From: Scylla paramamosain
Taxonomy: Eukaryota > Arthropoda > Malacostraca > Decapoda > Portunidae
Reading direction: 5' to 3'
DNA length: 64,000 nucleotides
NCBI RefSeq assembly: GCF_035594125.1
Contig: NW_026973714.1
Location: 492,501-556,500, forward strand
The translations under genes were made by a program, and so were the position numbers. Position 1 is the stretch's first letter, and every line of letters begins with the position of its first letter. Positions 60,103-64,000 of this stretch are shown piece after piece. A model generated the notes under the pieces. That model was not told where the DNA came from, did not search any database, and saw nothing but the letters and a program-made list of their open reading frames with translations.

Positions 60103-61920
60103 ACGTACTATAGAAATTTAAATACACCCTAAAACTGTAACCACACGGAATAAGAGGAGGAGGAGGAGGAGGGAGGAGGAGGAGAGAAATCCACTCCACG
60201 AGGTCCATCTGGAGTGTCTGGAGTGTGCATTCCGAGGTGTACTGATACTGAGCGAGCTGGTGGAGGCCGATAACAAACACCGCAGCAGCACGTCACCAGA
60301 GGAAGGCGTCCACACGTGTGCTCTTCTGAGTCTGTCAGGAAAGTTGCGCTCACTTGTGCTTACCAATGTCTTATTCACGGTAAGGTTTTGAATCCGTCAG
60401 CAAGGAAGGAATGCGCTCTTATCGTCAAATGCAAGTCGTCTTTATTCTTATTACAAAACAGGAAAAAGTCTATTTTATCCAGATGTCTCGCAGGACTTCA
60501 ATATGTGCTGCAGACGAACCTTTGCTCCAGTAATTCCTATGACTGTTAGCGCGGAGGAAATTAGTTTAAAGTTCATCCTGCGTCGAGATGAACAAATTGG
60601 CAGCACTAGGACGCGCGAGACAACGGGAAAGAGAAGCATAGCGGGGAACGACGACTTAGTGCATAACAAGCAATTTTCCTTCATCAAGACTCGCCGTGTG
60701 CTGAGTCACGCAAGCTGCTGTTCATGTTCTGCTGAGGCGTGTGTTCAATGTGTTCAGTGTGCTCAGCGTGGAGTGGCTGCCTGTCCCTGTCTGCCACGTC
60801 TTGCAGCACACACTCGTCCCTTTCCTCCTCCAGGCTGCCTCGCTCGTTCAGGATGGGCCGGGGCGCCAAGGTGACCTAACCCTCACCCGGCCCGTTACGT
60901 TTCCATGGCAGTTACAGGCGGGTGGCTGAGCGCCGAGACGAGTGTGTATGTACGGCTCCTGGACACGGGAGAAGTAACAGGACCCTCGAGAGCAATCCTG
61001 ACATACTCGTGTTGCGGCTAGACATACTTGACGCCCCGATGGCAATGGTGGATACTGAACTGACTGATAAACAAAGTAACACTCAAGAATGGACACAAAT
61101 AATAGGAGGTTGAGGAACTAGGCAGTATATGGTTGGGTTGTGTGGCAGGAACCTAACAGACCCTCGGGAGCTCAAGTTGCACAAAAGTTCCTCGCGTTTC
61201 CCTTGGCTTATTAGAATATCAGAGTTGGTCAGTGCGATGCCTCGTTTCATTAACCTTAATTTCGTCTTTGATCTCTTGAAATCTTCCACCTACGCATCTT
61301 GTTAACGAAGGAAGAGCCTTCATTCAGATTTGCTCAGACTCCTCACGTGTTTTATTCATATTTTTTTTTTACTCTGCTGTTCCATGACCTTTACTATCTG
61401 TACAGGTTTGGGTTATGTCGAATTATCCCTCAAACTCTCCAAACTTGACTTTCCTTCTTTACAATAACCAAACCTCAAGAAAAGAAAATCAGTGAGCCAA
61501 CTTCACCGTTCCTGCCTGGCTCCCTCCCTCCCGCCCTCCCATCCTTCCTCCGTCCCTCTGTAACTTGGGACACAAATAAACTACGAAGAAGTTTAGGATT
61601 GTGAGCGAGACTTCGACAAGGAGGCAGGGAGGGAGGAAGGGAGGCAAGAGGCTCAGGGGTCGTCCTTAAGAGTGACACAATTCTAATTTCGGTGAGCTGA
61701 CATGGCACGCTCCCTGTTTGACATGAAAAAAAAAAAAAAAAGAAGAGGAAAAGGAGGAGGGGAAGGGGGAGGGAGAGGAGGAGCAGGATGACAGGCGAAA
61801 GAAGTCCACGATTAGCGAGAAAGTGACAGATAACGCACGCCGTAACCCTGACATCTAGTCTTGCTCACTCTGACTTCCGTATCATTACTCGGCACACGCT
61901 GTCATTATCCACTTTCTCCA

Positions 61921-61925
<5 letters not shown>

Positions 61926-61994
<69 letters not shown>
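61926..61994. repeat. (GA)n microsatellite
   Basis: Pure GA run of 69 bp. Confidence 0.96.
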
Positions 61995-61997
<3 letters not shown>

Positions 61998-62195
61998 GCG
62001 TGTGGGCGGCAGAAGCCTCGTCGTTCAGAGTTCGCTTCCAAACTATCTGTAATGCTTTTTTCAAAACTTTACGGCGCGGCTTCGGCGTTCTAAACTCTCC
62101 CTAAGTTGTCGAAACACGCTGCTGTAAATTGTGGAGGCCTTGAAGAGTTATGCCGCCGCGGCCTCGCGTCCCAATAAAGAGACAAGAAATACTCC

Positions 62196-62631
62196 ATGAC
62201 CACTGACTGTTTTCAGCCTCTCTCTCACCGCCGCAATATTGCATATCTAGCTGTCTTCTACCGCTATTTTCATGCTAACTGCTCTTCTGATCTTGCTAAT
62301 TGCATGCCTCCCCTCCTTCCGCGGCCTCGCTGTACAAGACTTTCTTCTTTCTCTCACCCCTATTCTGTCCACCTCTCTAACGCAAGAGGTAACCAGTATT
62401 CTCAATCATTCATCCTTTTCTCTGGTAAACTCTGGAACTCCCTGCCTGCTTCTGTATTTCCACCTTCCTACGACTTGAATTCCTTCAAGAGGGAGGTTTC
62501 AAGACACTTATTCATCAATTTTTTACCACTGCTTTGACCCCTTTATGGGACTGGCATTTCAGTAGGCATTTTTTTATTGGATTTTTGTTGCCCTTGGCCA
62601 GTGTCCTTCCTACATGAAAAAAAAAAAAAAA
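62196..62631 (+). mobile_element. 5'-truncated LINE with poly(A) tail
   Basis: The frame at 62196-62537 encodes 113 residues that I recognise from memory as the C-terminal tail of a LINE ORF2 of a type common in decapod genomes: PLSHRRN, FYRYF, CSSDLANCMPP, HPYSVHLSNARGNQY, LWNSLPASVFP and a final LNSFKREVSRHLF. A short 3' UTR (GTTGCCCTTGGCCAGTGTCC, then TACATG) and a 15-base poly(A) tail (62617-62631) follow. The reverse transcriptase catalytic domain is missing, so the insertion is truncated at about 62200. It is unrelated in sequence to the LINE at 38-42 kb. No target duplication was identified. Confidence 0.8.
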
Positions 62632-62672
62632 CTTGTCACTCTCTTGGCGGCGAGGGCGTGCGCGTGGCAAAG

Positions 62673-62699
62673 CGCGTCCTCGCCTCGCCTCGCCTCGCA
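62673..62699. repeat. (CTCGC)n pentanucleotide repeat
   Basis: About four CTCGC units, complementary in type to the repeat at 57734-57758. Confidence 0.85.
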
Positions 62700-63769
62700 C
62701 CGTTCACACTTGTCGCAAAAGTGGACACTGATTGCAATCTTACCTTGACCCACATTTCGTTACGTTTAGTGATATGTTACGCTCCTTTGGCGCGAGCAAT
62801 ATGATACGCCCCGACACCAGGAACACATTAATTACTGAAACAGATACGTTGTTTGATACACTAAAGAGAAAATTACGAGGGTTGACTTCCCTTTTATACC
62901 ACCACTTGGATAGTTTATTTGTTAACACACGTTCGTGATTATTTTTTCCCTTTTTCCGTATAATATTTTGTTGTCCATGATCAATCTCGCTTACCTATAA
63001 GAATAATTACGCATATACCAACATTCATTCTGTTGACATTCTCTAGCACACGTTCTTGAGTCCTATACAAACAGAGCACGTTTCTTCCTGACACTGGAGG
63101 TAGCAAACAATACTGCTGGTGGGTTTGTGTTGCTCACAGATGGCACCACCTGAGTGTCTTGTTCCACCTCCCTGCCGCCTTCTGTGCCATTATACACACC
63201 ACAGCTCATTACTTTACTTTCTCCCCGTCCCGCCGGCATGCTCCTCCAGCACCTCAGATGTCTGCTTTTATATTTACCAACCTGGGGGAGAGTCACCGAA
63301 TAAGGAGCAGGATAATCTCACAGTGTGCTGCTACGCGAAGAAACAGACATATGAATGGAATTAGAAGGAAGGAATTAGACATGAGCGATTCAACATTTTT
63401 CGCGGGGTTCGTGGTGACTAGAAAAACAGCAGCAGCAGCAGCAGACGGTGACTCTCTTCTACAGCCTGCCGGTGAAGGCGCAAGACAGGTCTGGGTAACG
63501 CTTTCTCTATAAACGTACGAGATGTTTTTCCTGTCGTGCTATCTTAGTTCCCTTGACGAACGAGTTTGTACAGACTTCTTCACCCACGATCCTGAGGCGT
63601 GGGGTCCTGCATCTACTGGTCAACACTACTGAAAGTTACCCGTGTGGCATTGCATAATAATTAGCTTGCATGAAGAGTAGAATCAAGGAGACTGGAATCA
63701 TATTTAGGTCACCAACTGTACCACGGATGATGTAACCTTGTAATATTTTCAATAGTAAGTTACTGAATT

Positions 63770-63850
63770 TTTTATTTTTTTTACTTTTTATTTATTTATT
63801 TATTTTATTTATTTATTTTTTTATTTATTTACTTTTATTTATTAATTTTT
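63770..63850. repeat. (TTTA)n decayed tract
   Basis: TTTA units with variable T-runs and an ACTTTTA interruption. Confidence 0.85.
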
Positions 63851-64000
63851 TTAAGAAATGGTAGACATCCGCTATATGGTGGTCCTCTTTCATGCCGTGA
63901 TGGACCCCTTCAGTGGTGAGGTCCTACCGGTGAAAGATAATCGCATCGACCAACAGTATGAGCCATCCATTTCAAACCGAATAAATTCCACTGATATATA

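Larger units (their letters stand above)
62632..64000. other. non-genic right end of the window
   Basis: A CTCGC pentanucleotide run (62673-62699), mixed sequence, a CAG run near 63430 and a TTTA/TTTTA-rich tract (about 63770-63850). A frame from ATG 63858 is open for 47 codons to the window edge but has no motif I know. On the minus strand the AAAT tract could be the tail of a retroelement entering from outside. Confidence 0.4.

Noticed and set aside
61720..61745. Second poly(A) insertion ending ACATG plus A-run, like the LINE tail at 62617
   Set aside because: The sequence before it shares only a few bases with the LINE 3' UTR, and no coding remnant is present.

Overview
This is a eukaryotic nuclear window with animal character. 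It is AT-leaning, gene-poor and extremely rich in long microsatellites. Many are pure GA/CT, AC/GT, AT and AAT runs of 60 to 180 bp. The coding mobile elements (an intact FLYWCH-plus-MULE transposase and two non-LTR retrotransposons) and this microsatellite load best fit an arthropod, most likely a decapod crustacean such as a crab. That assignment is inference from general knowledge of decapod genomes, not from a database search. There are no signs of bacterial gene organisation.

Layout. 1-12.9 kb: no recognisable gene, only scattered microsatellites. 12.96-16.38 kb: a decayed T-rich repeat field that opens with a 47-bp x3 tandem array and runs up to a stop codon. 16.38-18.48 kb, minus strand: one long open reading frame (about 694-699 codons from an ATG) for an unrecognised, charged protein with two kinds of internal repeat; it is the only candidate host gene. 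18.5-28.6 kb: microsatellites plus four small tandem arrays. 28.63-28.88 kb: an isolated 256-bp copy of the 3' end of the MULE element that lies at 44.5 kb. 28.9-38.2 kb: no recognised gene, with a decayed minisatellite in a GC-rich patch near 37.6 kb. 38.3-42.47 kb: a nearly full-length two-ORF LINE on the plus strand, with ORF1 open and ORF2 broken by a few small lesions. 43.6 kb: the probable tail of another retroelement on the minus strand, followed by about 320 bp of AAT repeat. 44.47-46.62 kb: a MULE-type DNA transposon with 15-bp terminal inverted repeats, an intact 462-codon transposase and a perfect 115-bp inverted repeat next to its left end. 46.7-62.2 kb: microsatellites and one 98-bp tandem duplication. 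62.2-62.63 kb: a 5'-truncated second LINE with a poly(A) tail. 62.6-64 kb: nothing recognised.

The features do not form a pathway. The two elements with complete or near-complete coding regions look young. The MULE ORF is intact and its 256-bp relative at 28.6 kb appears identical over the whole match. The most unusual structure is the left end of the MULE: terminal repeat, 115-bp arm, 6-bp loop, perfectly complementary 115-bp arm, then the transposase. The transposon-specific motif GCGCTTTTGAT sits at the hairpin tip and is repeated in the opposite subterminal region. The minus-strand gene at 16.4-18.5 kb is the second point of interest. No tRNA, rRNA, CRISPR array or LTR element was found by eye.
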